64,000 nt of DNA, from positions 81,209 through 145,208 of the forward strand of contig JBEAPR010000081.1 in NCBI GenBank assembly GCA_041164265.1, in the 5' to 3' direction. The notes below the pieces were generated by a model, which was not told the DNA's origin, made no database searches, and saw only the letters and a program-made list of their open reading frames with translations. The DNA comes from CALAZP01 sp041164265 (GTDB lineage Bacteria > Bacteroidota > Bacteroidia > Chitinophagales > Saprospiraceae). Below are positions 37,628 through 46,548 of this stretch, piece by piece. The position numbers and the translations under genes are program-made. Each line of letters opens with the position of its first letter. Position 1 is the first letter of the stretch.

Positions 37628-37705
37628 CAACCCATTGATTTTTATCATCATTTGATATTTTTCCATACTTTATTTTGTACCTTTTAACAAACAAAACAAA
37701 CGAAA

Positions 37706-38980
37706 ATGAAAAATAACCACTATCAAATTCTAATAGTTGGTGCTGGACCTGCAGGAATTACAGTTGCCTCTCAACTCAAGCTAAAAAATAAAAAATTAGA
37801 TATTGCTTTGGTCGATCCCGCCGACAAACACTATTATCAAGCAGCATGGACCTTGGTTGGTGCGGGAACTTATAATTACAAAGACACCGAAAGAAATATG
37901 AAAGACCTTATTCCTCCAGGTGTGTCTTGGATACAAGAGCACATATCGGGAATGCAACCAGAGGAAAATCAAATTACCACAAGCGAGGGCAATCAATATT
38001 CCTATGACTACCTAGTAGTTTGCCCAGGAATCCAATACGATCTAAATGCCATAGAAGGCCTGGAAGAAACTCTAGACAAAAATAATGTGTGTAGTAACTA
38101 TACCAATAGCAAATACACCTGGGAGGTACTTCAAAATTTTAAAGGGGGAAACGCAATTTTTACCCAACCAGCTACTCCCATAAAATGTGGCGGAGCACCG
38201 CAAAAAATCATGTATTTAGCCGATGATTATTTTAAAAAATCTGGGGTAAAAAATAAAACGAACATCGCATTTGTCACACCAGGGTCTGTAATTTTTGGAG
38301 TAGAAGATTTCAAAAAAACCTTAATGGAGGTAGTTGATCGAAAAAATATTGGTTTGTATTTTTTCCATAAAATCACCAAAATCGATACGGCTAATCAACT
38401 CCTTCACTACACCATTACCGCCAATGCCAATCAACCTGAAAAATTATTCCACCACCCTATCAACTCGTTGGGTTATTCCAAGGTAAGTGAAACAGAAATT
38501 ACCATACCCTATGATATGGTACATCTAGCTCCTCCTCAATCTGCTCCGGATTTTGTAAAAAATTCTTCCCTAGCTCATCAGGAAGGACCTAGTAAAGGTT
38601 GGGTTAACGTCAATATCAATACCTTGCAACACAATTCCTATCCCAATGTATTCTCTCTGGGAGATTCAGCAGCGCTTCCAACAGCAAAAACAGGAGCAGC
38701 AGTGCGTAAACAAGCCCCGGTTGTTGTAGAAAATTTGTTACATGTTATCAACCAAGAGGGGAATTTATCTGAAGCTTATAAAGGATACTCTTCCTGCCCA
38801 CTAGTAACAGGTTACGGAAAAATGGTATTAGCAGAATTTGATTATGACAATAATCGAGATACCGATCCACTTATCGGTAAATTTGTAGACACCGCAAAAG
38901 AAAACTGGAGCATGTGGATGCTTAAAAAATATGGACTACCATTTATGTATTGGAACTTAATGCTAAAGGGTAAAGCATAA
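37706..38980 (+). CDS. Sulfide:quinone oxidoreductase, human SQOR-like type
   Basis: FAD protein oxidising sulfide at the membrane and passing electrons to quinone. FAD fold VGAGPAGITVA at residues 11-21. The two redox cysteines of the SQOR type are in matching contexts: C161 in PIKCGGAPQKIMYLADDYF and C364 in SSCPLVTGYGKMVLAEFDYD. This resembles the mitochondrial enzyme more than classic bacterial types with a third catalytic cysteine. The C-terminal MLKKYGLPFMYWNLML is a candidate membrane contact. No persulfide dioxygenase or rhodanese gene is adjacent. Convergent with the serine hydrolase gene across a long inverted repeat. Confidence 0.9.
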   Translation: MKNNHYQILIVGAGPAGITVASQLKLKNKKLDIALVDPADKHYYQAAWTLVGAGTYNYKDTERNMKDLIPPGVSWIQEHISGMQPEENQITTSEGNQYSYDYLVVCPGIQYDLNAIEGLEETLDKNNVCSNYTNSKYTWEVLQNFKGGNAIFTQPATPIKCGGAPQKIMYLADDYFKKSGVKNKTNIAFVTPGSVIFGVEDFKKTLMEVVDRKNIGLYFFHKITKIDTANQLLHYTITANANQPEKLFHHPINSLGYSKVSETEITIPYDMVHLAPPQSAPDFVKNSSLAHQEGPSKGWVNVNINTLQHNSYPNVFSLGDSAALPTAKTGAAVRKQAPVVVENLLHVINQEGNLSEAYKGYSSCPLVTGYGKMVLAEFDYDNNRDTDPLIGKFVDTAKENWSMWMLKKYGLPFMYWNLMLKGKA

Positions 38981-38988
38981 AACATTTA

Positions 38989-39027
38989 CATGGCTATCCT
39001 TTAGATTTCTTCAAATGGATAGCCATG
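38989..39027. terminator. Inverted repeat between convergent genes, probable bidirectional terminator
   Basis: CATGGCTATCC (38989-38999) and GGATAGCCATG (39017-39027) form a perfect 11-bp stem with a 17-nt loop. The right arm lies in the last codons of the serine hydrolase gene. CTCTTTTAG follows on the plus strand and TAAATGTTTT on the minus strand, weak T tracts in both directions. Confidence 0.6.
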
Positions 39028-40200
39028 CTCTTTTAGATACTCTAGAAAAACCACCCCTGCATCTGAAATCAAGCTGTTGGGGGCATTGCTCAAGATAACA
39101 AGACCCAGGTCTTCTTCGGGAATAATCATAATCTCTGACCGATAGCCGTTGACATAACCACCGTGGTAGATGATGGTCTGTCCCTCCTTTTGAATGCCTC
39201 TCCAACCTAGACCATACCATGCCTTACTTACAGGCCTCCACGACACAACCACACCCTCTCGTTTGGAAACAGGTACTTGAGGAGAAAAAATTTGGAGCAA
39301 TCCACTTTTTGCTAATACCTCCGGATGATAGCCGGTTAACAATCGCAAATATTTAATCATGTCATCTAAAGAAGCATTCACCCCCGCTGCAGGACCCACA
39401 TCAAAATAATTGGCACTAACCTTACCCTCCCTATAACTTCCATATCGCCTTTGGTGTGGATAAGCAATATTATTGGAACGGACAAAGGTGTCATAATCCG
39501 TTGAAGCATCAGCCATTCCCAAGGGTAAAAAAATATATTCCTCTAATAAATCACTGTAGGGCTTACCCGTTACCGATTGTAAAACATCTCCAATAATACT
39601 AAATGCCACATTTTGATAATTATAGGTGTCTCCAGGAGGGTGGAAAATAGTTACCTCACTTAGCATGTTTAAAATTTCCCGATAGGGAATACCCGCATTC
39701 AGTAAATTACTATAAGCATGCCTCGGCAGACCCGTTGTATGGCTCAATAAATGTTTAACCTTTAAAGAATTAGTGGTTATACTATCCTTCAACTTAAAAC
39801 CAGGCACATGGTCTATAACCCTATCTTCCCAGTCTAAAAAACCCTTTTCAACCAAAATTTCCGTCAGCACTCCTGCAAATGTTTTCGATACAGATGCCAT
39901 TCTAAAGGAAGTGCGCCCATCTACTTTAATATTGGACTGAACTCGCCTCACTCCATAGGTTCTCTTAAAAACCACCTCGCCCTCCTTTAGGATGGCTACG
40001 GCCATCCCCGGAGATCCGTTATGCCTAAAATTCGACTCCCACCAGCAATCAAAAGACTCGTTAAAAGGTTGCCAAGGTGCTTTAACCTCCTCCAATTCAT
40101 AACAATCTGACACCTCTGAAATATCCATTTCAGTAGGAAAATAAAAGGCTATAGCTAAAGTCAATAACCACCATGATGTAGAAAATCCAGCATATATCAT
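39001..40200 (-). CDS. Serine hydrolase, beta-lactamase class C/CubicO family
   Basis: Penicillin-binding-fold hydrolase of 399 residues. An N-terminal hydrophobic segment (STSWWLLTLAIAFYF) is a signal anchor or signal peptide, so it acts in the periplasm. Active site: SVSK (S103, K106), the second-motif tyrosine in YNYQN, and HGG (in place of KTG) in IYHGGYVNGYRS. This fits the CubicO/esterase-like group rather than true AmpC. The frame extends to an ATG at 40227, but ATG 40200 overlaps the upstream stop as ATGA, so I chose that start. Substrate unknown. Confidence 0.87.
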   Translation of the reverse strand: MIYAGFSTSWWLLTLAIAFYFPTEMDISEVSDCYELEEVKAPWQPFNESFDCWWESNFRHNGSPGMAVAILKEGEVVFKRTYGVRRVQSNIKVDGRTSFRMASVSKTFAGVLTEILVEKGFLDWEDRVIDHVPGFKLKDSITTNSLKVKHLLSHTTGLPRHAYSNLLNAGIPYREILNMLSEVTIFHPPGDTYNYQNVAFSIIGDVLQSVTGKPYSDLLEEYIFLPLGMADASTDYDTFVRSNNIAYPHQRRYGSYREGKVSANYFDVGPAAGVNASLDDMIKYLRLLTGYHPEVLAKSGLLQIFSPQVPVSKREGVVVSWRPVSKAWYGLGWRGIQKEGQTIIYHGGYVNGYRSEIMIIPEEDLGLVILSNAPNSLISDAGVVFLEYLKEHGYPFEEI

Positions 40201-40874
40201 CCCACTGTTTCTAAATATTTTTTCCAAATAGGGTTAAATTCTTCCCTACTTTTAATTGTAATTCTTTTCAACAAACCAGGGTCCACGAAAACCATTTGAT
40301 AACAATGAAGGCCTATGCCAACCAATTCTTCTTCTACCGACGAACCATATAAAATATCCCCTATAATTGGGCATCCTACTCCGGCTAATTGCAACCGAAT
40401 TTGATGATATCTTCCTGTAATCAATTTAATATCCCATTGATAAATATTATTTCTTTTTGCCACCCTGAATTTAAGCTTTGCCCGCTTGGCCATTTTATTA
40501 ACTGAATCTAACCTTACGGCCTTTTTCCCATCCTTACTTCGACCCATATAAGTATCTAGGGCTCCTTCCATTAAATGGGGTTTAGATGAAGTCAAAGCAG
40601 AATAGAATTTATCAATCTGTCCCATTCTCATTTGTTCATTCAAATGACGCAACGCGCTTCTCTTTTTAGCTACTATAACCACTCCACTGACCATTCTATC
40701 AATCCGATGAACTATACCAACAAAAGGATTCTTATACTGTTTAGACAAATAGTCTTTTACCCAAGATTCTACCGACGGATATTTCCAATGTGCCTCTACT
40801 AATAATCCTGTCGGTTTTTCAATAACTATAACCCACTTAGATTCATATAATACAGATATCTCAAAAGAAGTCAT
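40197..40874 (-). CDS. RluA family RNA pseudouridine synthase
   Basis: Isomerises specific uridines in rRNA or tRNA. The catalytic motif is HRIDRMVSGVVIVAKKRSAL with the essential aspartate in HRID, and the C-terminal ITGRYHQIRLQLAGVGCPIIGDILYG is also conserved. It has 225 residues and no N-terminal S4 domain, i.e. the short form (RluA/TruC-like). Target site cannot be told. The downstream serine hydrolase gene overlaps it by 4 nt. Confidence 0.92.
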   Translation of the reverse strand: MTSFEISVLYESKWVIVIEKPTGLLVEAHWKYPSVESWVKDYLSKQYKNPFVGIVHRIDRMVSGVVIVAKKRSALRHLNEQMRMGQIDKFYSALTSSKPHLMEGALDTYMGRSKDGKKAVRLDSVNKMAKRAKLKFRVAKRNNIYQWDIKLITGRYHQIRLQLAGVGCPIIGDILYGSSVEEELVGIGLHCYQMVFVDPGLLKRITIKSREEFNPIWKKYLETVG

Positions 40875-40879
40875 TGTAT

Positions 40880-40887
40880 TACCTTTG
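40880..40887 (+). promoter_or_regulatory. -7 element TACCTTTG before the FAD oxidoreductase/importer operon
   Basis: Matches TAnnTTTG, ending 10 nt before the first start codon of the six-gene operon. The leader would be only a few nucleotides, which leaves no room for a riboswitch. Confidence 0.5.
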
Positions 40888-40897
40888 TAAATAAAAG

Positions 40898-42139
40898 ATG
40901 GAGGAAAAAGTGGTCATTGTTGGGGCAGGAGTCGCAGGCTTAATTGCGGCCCACCATCTAGAAAAAGAAGGTTTTGCTCCTCTAATAATTGAATCATCGG
41001 ATAGACCAGGTGGAAGATTAAAAACAGAAAACATAAACGGCTTTACATTAGATAAGGGATTTCAAATTCTTCTTTCTGATTATCCCGAAGTTAAACAATA
41101 CTTGGACCTAGAAGCCCTTAAAGTAATTCCTTTCGACCCAGGAGCAGTGATTTTTTATAAAGGTAAAAGATTTTTAATCTCCGACCCTATTAGAAAGCCT
41201 TTCCGAGCATTACAAACCCTATTTGCACCTATTGGAACACTAAGAGATAAATATTTGATCTTGAAACTAAGGAATAGGGTTGCTAGTAAATCTCCTGAAT
41301 TTATATTTTCCCAAAGCCAAGAAAGTACACTCTCTTTTCTCGAGCATTTTGGTTTTAGCAAAAAGATTATTGATAGGTTTTTTAAGCCCTTTTTTACAGG
41401 CATTTTCTTAACAGAAACATTACAAGTTCCCTCTGCAATGTTTCAATTTGTCTTTCAACTTTTTTCAAGTGGAAAGGCTGTTTTACCAGCCTTCGGAATT
41501 GAAGCAGTACCTCAACAACTCAGGCAAAAACTTTCCAATACTCGGATTTTGTATAACGAAAAAGTGAAAGATATCAATAATCATAAAATCTACCTTGCTA
41601 ACGGATCGACCTTGTCTGCCAATGCGATAATTATTGCTACCGATCCAGCGCCTATGATCAAACAGCTAGTTAACCAAGAAATTAAATTTTACAAAACTTC
41701 TAATTATTACTTCAAAATTCCAGAATCTATACTAAAGACGCCTACTTTGGGGATAGTAGCAGATGATCATTCGCTAATCAATTCTTTTTGTGAACCTACC
41801 TCTGTTCAAAAAAGCTATTCCAAAACCGAAGAAAACCTTTTTTCAGTCACCCTAAAGCCTAATTTGAGTTCTCAGCCTACTATTGATGATATCATTAAAG
41901 ACCTTGCCAAATTGACCAATAAACCTCGTAGTTTTTTTGAATTTATTGAATCCTATACTATTAATGAAGCGCTGCCAATAATTGATTCACTAAAATATTC
42001 CTTGACCACTAATGAAGTAAAATTATCAGAAGGTGTTTTTTTAGCTGGTGACTACCTATTATACCCTTCTTTAGACGCCGCTTTGAAAAGTGGTAGAATC
42101 GCTGCACAAGCTGCGATAAATTATTTGAAAGATGAATAA
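40898..42139 (+). CDS. FAD-dependent oxidoreductase (amine oxidase/protoporphyrinogen oxidase-like)
   Basis: A 413-residue flavoprotein of the amine oxidase superfamily. The FAD fold is VVIVGAGVAGLIAAHHLEKE near residue 5, followed by ESSDRPGGRLKT; the C-terminal FAD contact is FLAGDYLLYPSLDAALKSG near 390. The middle resembles the phytoene desaturase/protoporphyrinogen oxidase branch, but the substrate is not evident. First gene of a tight operon with an ABC importer and a radical SAM protein; it overlaps the binding-protein gene by 8 nt, suggesting that it works on, or helps make, the same compound. Confidence 0.8.
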   Translation: MEEKVVIVGAGVAGLIAAHHLEKEGFAPLIIESSDRPGGRLKTENINGFTLDKGFQILLSDYPEVKQYLDLEALKVIPFDPGAVIFYKGKRFLISDPIRKPFRALQTLFAPIGTLRDKYLILKLRNRVASKSPEFIFSQSQESTLSFLEHFGFSKKIIDRFFKPFFTGIFLTETLQVPSAMFQFVFQLFSSGKAVLPAFGIEAVPQQLRQKLSNTRILYNEKVKDINNHKIYLANGSTLSANAIIIATDPAPMIKQLVNQEIKFYKTSNYYFKIPESILKTPTLGIVADDHSLINSFCEPTSVQKSYSKTEENLFSVTLKPNLSSQPTIDDIIKDLAKLTNKPRSFFEFIESYTINEALPIIDSLKYSLTTNEVKLSEGVFLAGDYLLYPSLDAALKSGRIAAQAAINYLKDE

Positions 42140-43346
42140 AAAAAATTCCATTCTCATTCTTGTAATTTTTGGTTTCGTTTCCTGTACCCCAACAACAATA
42201 ACTTCCTTTCAGGAAGATCAATCCTGGAAAAATCGGCTATTAGATGCTAATGGAACCACCGTCAATATGGCAATGTGGGGCGGAGATCCCATGATCAACC
42301 AATACATGAATGATTTTATCATCCCTCACTTAAAAGATCATTTCAACATTCAATTAGATATTGCTTATACTCAAGGGAATACCATAGTAAGTCAAATAAT
42401 GGCTGAAAAAGTAGCTAAAAGCCTATATAATAGTTACGATTTGGTTTGGATCAATGGAGAGACCTTCTACCAACTAAGACAGTTAGATGCTTTAATGGGA
42501 AATTGGACTTCAAAACTACCCAATGCTCGATATGTAGATTTTGATAACCCCTACATCGGCATCGATTTTAATCAACCTATCGAAGAATACGAATGTCCTT
42601 GGGGAAGTGTTCAATTTACCCTTATTTACAATAATAAATACATTGAAAATCCCCCATTAACAAGAGCTGAATTACTCCAGTTTGTAAAAAAATATCCAGG
42701 GAAATTTACCTTTGATATGGGTTTCACTGGCCTAACCTTATTGAAATCCTGGCTGATTGATTTTTCTGGTTCTCCCAATGGACTGAAAGGCCCCTATAAC
42801 CCGGATTTATATCAAAAGCTTTCTAAGCAATTATGGGATTTTGTCTTTGAAATCCAACCTTATTTATGGAAAAAGGGGCTTACATTTCCCGAATCTGTCT
42901 CAGCGATGCATCAATTATTTTCCTCGGAAGAATTATGGATAACTATGAGCAATAACCATACCGAAGTTGACAATAAATTTTATCAAGGAGTTTTTTCCCA
43001 ATCTGCTCGAGCCTATGTTCCTGAATACGGTTCTATTCGTAATGCTCATTATTTAGGAATTCCAATAAAAGCTTCCAACCCAGTCGGTGCAATGATTGTA
43101 ACTAATTTTTTAATCAGTCCTAAAGCTCAATTTCAAAAAGCTGACCCATTAGTTTGGGGAGATGGCACCGTATTAAAAATATCATCTCTTCCCGATTCTC
43201 TACAATCCAAGTTTGATAATATTCCTCATTTTATATCTTCTCCTGATATTAATGACCCTACAGTAAAGGCTTTGAGTGAACCTGCGCCAGAATATATGAT
43301 TAAACTTGCTGAAGATTTTAGGAAAGTAATTCTAAAACAAGAATGA
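42132..43346 (+). CDS. YnjB-like ABC transporter substrate-binding lipoprotein
   Basis: A 404-residue periplasmic binding protein anchored as a lipoprotein (signal ILILVIFGFVSC, cysteine at residue 18). It matches the E. coli YnjB family: MAMWGGDPMINQYMNDFI, a conserved YDLVWINGETFYQLRQ, ECPWGSVQFTLIYNN and GKFTFDMGFTGLTLLKSWL. The substrate of the YnjBCD family is not established in my knowledge. It is followed with a 4-nt overlap by the first permease, so the importer is complete. Confidence 0.85.
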   Translation: MNKKNSILILVIFGFVSCTPTTITSFQEDQSWKNRLLDANGTTVNMAMWGGDPMINQYMNDFIIPHLKDHFNIQLDIAYTQGNTIVSQIMAEKVAKSLYNSYDLVWINGETFYQLRQLDALMGNWTSKLPNARYVDFDNPYIGIDFNQPIEEYECPWGSVQFTLIYNNKYIENPPLTRAELLQFVKKYPGKFTFDMGFTGLTLLKSWLIDFSGSPNGLKGPYNPDLYQKLSKQLWDFVFEIQPYLWKKGLTFPESVSAMHQLFSSEELWITMSNNHTEVDNKFYQGVFSQSARAYVPEYGSIRNAHYLGIPIKASNPVGAMIVTNFLISPKAQFQKADPLVWGDGTVLKISSLPDSLQSKFDNIPHFISSPDINDPTVKALSEPAPEYMIKLAEDFRKVILKQE

Positions 43347-44149
43347 ATAAATATATTCGGGCTCTATTTTTTTTGCCAATCATTTTGCCATTTGTAACAG
43401 GCCTGGCCTACAGTCTATTTAAAAGTTTTGGTTTTTGGGATCCTATTGGCCATACCTCTTATAGTCATTGGGGTAAAATTCTTTTTTCGCCCACAACCTA
43501 CAGGTCCATTGCCTATAGTGTTTACATAGCCACTTTTTCAACCTCAATTTCATTTGCCTTAGCATTAACACTTTTGTTCCATAAACCTGCTCGAGTCAAT
43601 TTATTGGTGCTATTGCCTCTAATTCTTTCTCCGGTTTCAGTAGCTTTTATTTTTCTTCAATTATTATCTGGTAATGGCTTTTTTGCAAGACTTTTGGCCA
43701 AGCTCCCTGACACCAGTATAATTTTTTCGGTTGATCTCACCGCGCAAAGTCCTCATGGATTTGCCATCATTTTAGCATTGACTTTTATGACTATTCCCGT
43801 TTTCTATGCTTTTTTAACAAAAATAGCTGAAGAAGAACAAATCAACCATCAAATTCAACTCAGTAGGGAATTAGGGGCATCTTATTGGCAGTCCATCTGG
43901 AAAATTGCAATTCCTACTCTAATTCAAAAGAGTAAATTCTTTATTCTATTATATTTTGTTTTTGCTCTTAGTAGTTATGAAATACCACTTTTACTAGGCA
44001 GTCAAAATCCTAAAATGATTACCGTTTTCATTATCGATAAAATTCAAAAATTTGATTTAACAACTATTCCTGAAGGTTTTGGCTTGGTAATCATTTATAG
44101 TTTTTTAATTATTTTAATCAGTCGTTGGATGTTTCAAATCGTAAAATAA
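43343..44149 (+). CDS. YnjC-like ABC transporter permease, first subunit
   Basis: A 268-residue inner-membrane protein with about six hydrophobic segments. The ATPase-coupling EAA region is QLSRELGASYWQSIWKIAIPTL near residue 170-192. It corresponds to the N-terminal half of E. coli YnjC, which is one fused protein of about 510 residues; here the halves are separate genes. The stop directly abuts the next start. Confidence 0.85.
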   Translation: MNKYIRALFFLPIILPFVTGLAYSLFKSFGFWDPIGHTSYSHWGKILFSPTTYRSIAYSVYIATFSTSISFALALTLLFHKPARVNLLVLLPLILSPVSVAFIFLQLLSGNGFFARLLAKLPDTSIIFSVDLTAQSPHGFAIILALTFMTIPVFYAFLTKIAEEEQINHQIQLSRELGASYWQSIWKIAIPTLIQKSKFFILLYFVFALSSYEIPLLLGSQNPKMITVFIIDKIQKFDLTTIPEGFGLVIIYSFLIILISRWMFQIVK

Positions 44150-44890
44150 ATGCGTTGGATTATCTTATTTAACTTTGTTATCGTAATCGGATTACTAATT
44201 TTATTAGCTATTTCATCCGAATGGCCATATCCCAATTTGATGCCAGGTGGCTATTTTTCAAAGAATGGTTCATTTCAATTTTTTAACCTAGTCCTATTGA
44301 AAAGTATTTATCAATCATTATTACTTTCTTTGACGCTTGCATTATTAACGACCTCAATAGGATTTGTTGCCTCCCGGTACGCTTCCAATCACACCAGATT
44401 AGCACTACTTCCCTTTTTAATTGCCCCTATAATTTTAATGGCCACTTTGAGGCATTTCTTTATTACTATTGGAGTTAATAATACTTGGGGAGGAGTCCTT
44501 TTAGGCCAGTTTTTTCTAGCCTATCCTTTCGCTTTTATTTTTTTACATCCATTTTGGACCCAAAAATTGCAAGATGCATTAATCACCAGTCAAGAGTTAG
44601 GCGCCACTTTTATATATACTTTCACTAAAATCATTGGTCCACTTGCCCGACCTGCTCTAACTCTTTGTTTTTTTCAGACTTTCCTAATTTCCTGGTTTGA
44701 TTACGGAACTGCTATAATTATTGGTGCTGGGCAGGTTAAAACCTTAACCGTTCTGGTCTACCAATATGTTCAAGAAGCCAATATATACCTAGCAGCTCGA
44801 GCCTCTTTAATTATTGGAATTCCAGCTTTCGTATTACTACTAATTAACAAACATTATATCTTAGGTAAAATCCCATTTTATGGTTCTTGA
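44150..44890 (+). CDS. YnjC-like ABC transporter permease, second subunit
   Basis: A 246-residue permease with about six hydrophobic segments and an EAA-type coupling loop (TSQELGATFIYTFTKIIGPLA, near 143-163). It is equivalent to the C-terminal half of YnjC. The last 11 nt overlap the ATPase gene. With 43343-44149 it forms the heterodimeric channel. Confidence 0.85.
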   Translation: MRWIILFNFVIVIGLLILLAISSEWPYPNLMPGGYFSKNGSFQFFNLVLLKSIYQSLLLSLTLALLTTSIGFVASRYASNHTRLALLPFLIAPIILMATLRHFFITIGVNNTWGGVLLGQFFLAYPFAFIFLHPFWTQKLQDALITSQELGATFIYTFTKIIGPLARPALTLCFFQTFLISWFDYGTAIIIGAGQVKTLTVLVYQYVQEANIYLAARASLIIGIPAFVLLLINKHYILGKIPFYGS

Positions 44891-45611
44891 GATAGTTGAC
44901 CTGATAAAAATATTTGATAAAACCCCCGTTTTAAATAAAATTTCATTTTCCCTCCCTAAAGGGGAGACCTTATCTATTATTGGCCCATCTGGAAGCGGTA
45001 AATCAACCTTGCTAAAAGTTATTTCAAATCGCCTACCGGTTACCACCGGTCATATTTTTTTCAATCGCAATAAATTAAATCCCATTCCTCAGCAGCCAAA
45101 TAAAGGAATGGTATATCTATCTCAAGAACCTCTGCTTTTTTCACATCTTTCTCTTGTAAAAAATATCTCCTTTGGACTTAATTTTAAAAACTTGTCTCCT
45201 AATCAATTCCTCTCTAAAACTCAACACATGATTGAATTATTAGAACTAAAAGAGGTAATGAATGTGCCTGTAATGCATTTATCAGGAGGACAGAAACAAA
45301 GAGTAGCATTAGGAAGAGCCATCTTGGCGGAACCTACTTTACTATTATTAGATGAACCTTTTAGTGCCCTTGATAACTTTACGAGAAGTACCGTTCAAAA
45401 GGTTTTTCAAAAATTATGTGCCGAGTTCTCTATTACTTCTATCATTGTCACTCATGATATTAAAGAAGCTTTACTTTTGGGGAATCGATTTGCTAAGCTG
45501 GAAAAAGGAGCTTTGAAAAACTATTCAACCAGGGAGGAATTCATCAATGATCCCTCCACCGGAGCTACAGAGGAAATCAATTATTGGAAATCAGTAGTCA
45601 ATGAAAAATGA
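44880..45611 (+). CDS. YnjD-like ABC transporter ATP-binding protein
   Basis: ATPase of the importer, 243 residues: Walker A GPSGSGKST near residue 35, Q-loop in VYLSQEPLLF, signature LSGGQKQRVALGRAIL near 138, Walker B LLLLDEPFSALDN and switch histidine in IVTHDIKEALL. There is no C-terminal regulatory domain, unlike PotA/CysA-type ATPases. It overlaps both neighbours by 11 nt. Confidence 0.9.
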   Translation: MVLEIVDLIKIFDKTPVLNKISFSLPKGETLSIIGPSGSGKSTLLKVISNRLPVTTGHIFFNRNKLNPIPQQPNKGMVYLSQEPLLFSHLSLVKNISFGLNFKNLSPNQFLSKTQHMIELLELKEVMNVPVMHLSGGQKQRVALGRAILAEPTLLLLDEPFSALDNFTRSTVQKVFQKLCAEFSITSIIVTHDIKEALLLGNRFAKLEKGALKNYSTREEFINDPSTGATEEINYWKSVVNEK

Positions 45612-46548
45612 TTTTAACCATCTTGAATCTCTATATTGGGTATTTACTCAAGTTTGTAACGACCAATGTGATCACTGTTATAATCTATCGGGACCCAAGG
45701 GAGAAAAAATTTCTGAGGATGATTGCCTCAATATCATAAAAAATCTCCCTGATCAGATTGATAGAATTATCCTTTCTGGGGGAGAACCTTTGGCTGAAAA
45801 GCAAAAACTTTTCTTAATATTAGACCACCTTCAAAAGAGATATGGAAATTCTCAGACTCAAATTATGCTTCAAACCAATGGAGATTTACTCGATGAAAAA
45901 TCTTTAGATATACTCATTGAAAAAGGAATTACTAGGTTTGATATTGCAAGTATTGATCGCTTCCATAAGTTTAAAGGAGAAAGATTGAATGTCCTCTCCA
46001 AACTTTTCGAATCAAGGGGGGTAAGTGGAGAGGAAAAAGACCCACTCATTGAAAAGGAAAACTACTTGCATCAAGATAAACTAAGTTGGGGATTCTGGGG
46101 AGCTACAGAAGATATGTGGCTTGGAGGAAATTGGGCGAGAGGTAGAGCCATGCAAACTAACCTTTGGAAAAAAGATGCCAGCCATAATTTTTGCCAAATT
46201 CTTTCTGGAGCTAGAAACTTCCTAGGTGGTTATCAAGATATTCCACAAGAAATTTCTATCCAATTATGGAAAATTAATCCCTGTTGCCCAGGTACCCTAT
46301 ATCCATTAGGTGATGCCAGAGTCCAAAAGGTTGCAAGAGTATTAAAACAAAGCGCTACATCCAAAATTATGCGGGCGCTCAATCAAGGCGAACCTCTTTC
46401 TATGGGAGAACACTTGGGAGTTGATCGGAAATCAGCAACGCTGAGAGCTGAGAAGTTTGAAAATATCTGTCTATACTGTGATTCCTTTTTCCGTGAATAT
46501 TTAGCAGAATTAAATCACGAAAATTTTATACCTCTTCCGCTTCTTTAG
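45601..46548 (+). CDS. Radical SAM protein with C-terminal cysteine cluster, coupled to a YnjBCD-type importer
   Basis: A 315-residue radical S-adenosylmethionine enzyme. The cluster motif CX3CX2C is C19, C23, C26 (TQVCNDQCDHCYNLSG), and the SAM-contact motif IILSGGEPLAEKQ follows near residue 57. The C-terminal half holds C198, C228, C229, C290 and C293 (NPCCPGTLYP and ENICLYCDSFF), enough to ligate an auxiliary [4Fe-4S] cluster as in SPASM-like proteins. I do not recognise the exact family, and no small precursor-peptide gene is visible nearby. It overlaps the ATPase gene by 11 nt and the convergent Rrf2 regulator gene by 23 nt. Confidence 0.85.
   Translation: MKNDFNHLESLYWVFTQVCNDQCDHCYNLSGPKGEKISEDDCLNIIKNLPDQIDRIILSGGEPLAEKQKLFLILDHLQKRYGNSQTQIMLQTNGDLLDEKSLDILIEKGITRFDIASIDRFHKFKGERLNVLSKLFESRGVSGEEKDPLIEKENYLHQDKLSWGFWGATEDMWLGGNWARGRAMQTNLWKKDASHNFCQILSGARNFLGGYQDIPQEISIQLWKINPCCPGTLYPLGDARVQKVARVLKQSATSKIMRALNQGEPLSMGEHLGVDRKSATLRAEKFENICLYCDSFFREYLAELNHENFIPLPLL

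Noticed and set aside
39011..39220. A 69-codon minus-strand frame in the serine hydrolase gene
   Set aside because: Alternate frame of a well-supported gene with intact active-site motifs; composition is arginine-rich and unlike a real protein here.
40875..40897. A riboswitch (for example TPP) controlling the YnjBCD-type importer
   Set aside because: The gap is 23 nt and the -7 box ends 10 nt before the start codon, leaving no room for an aptamer.
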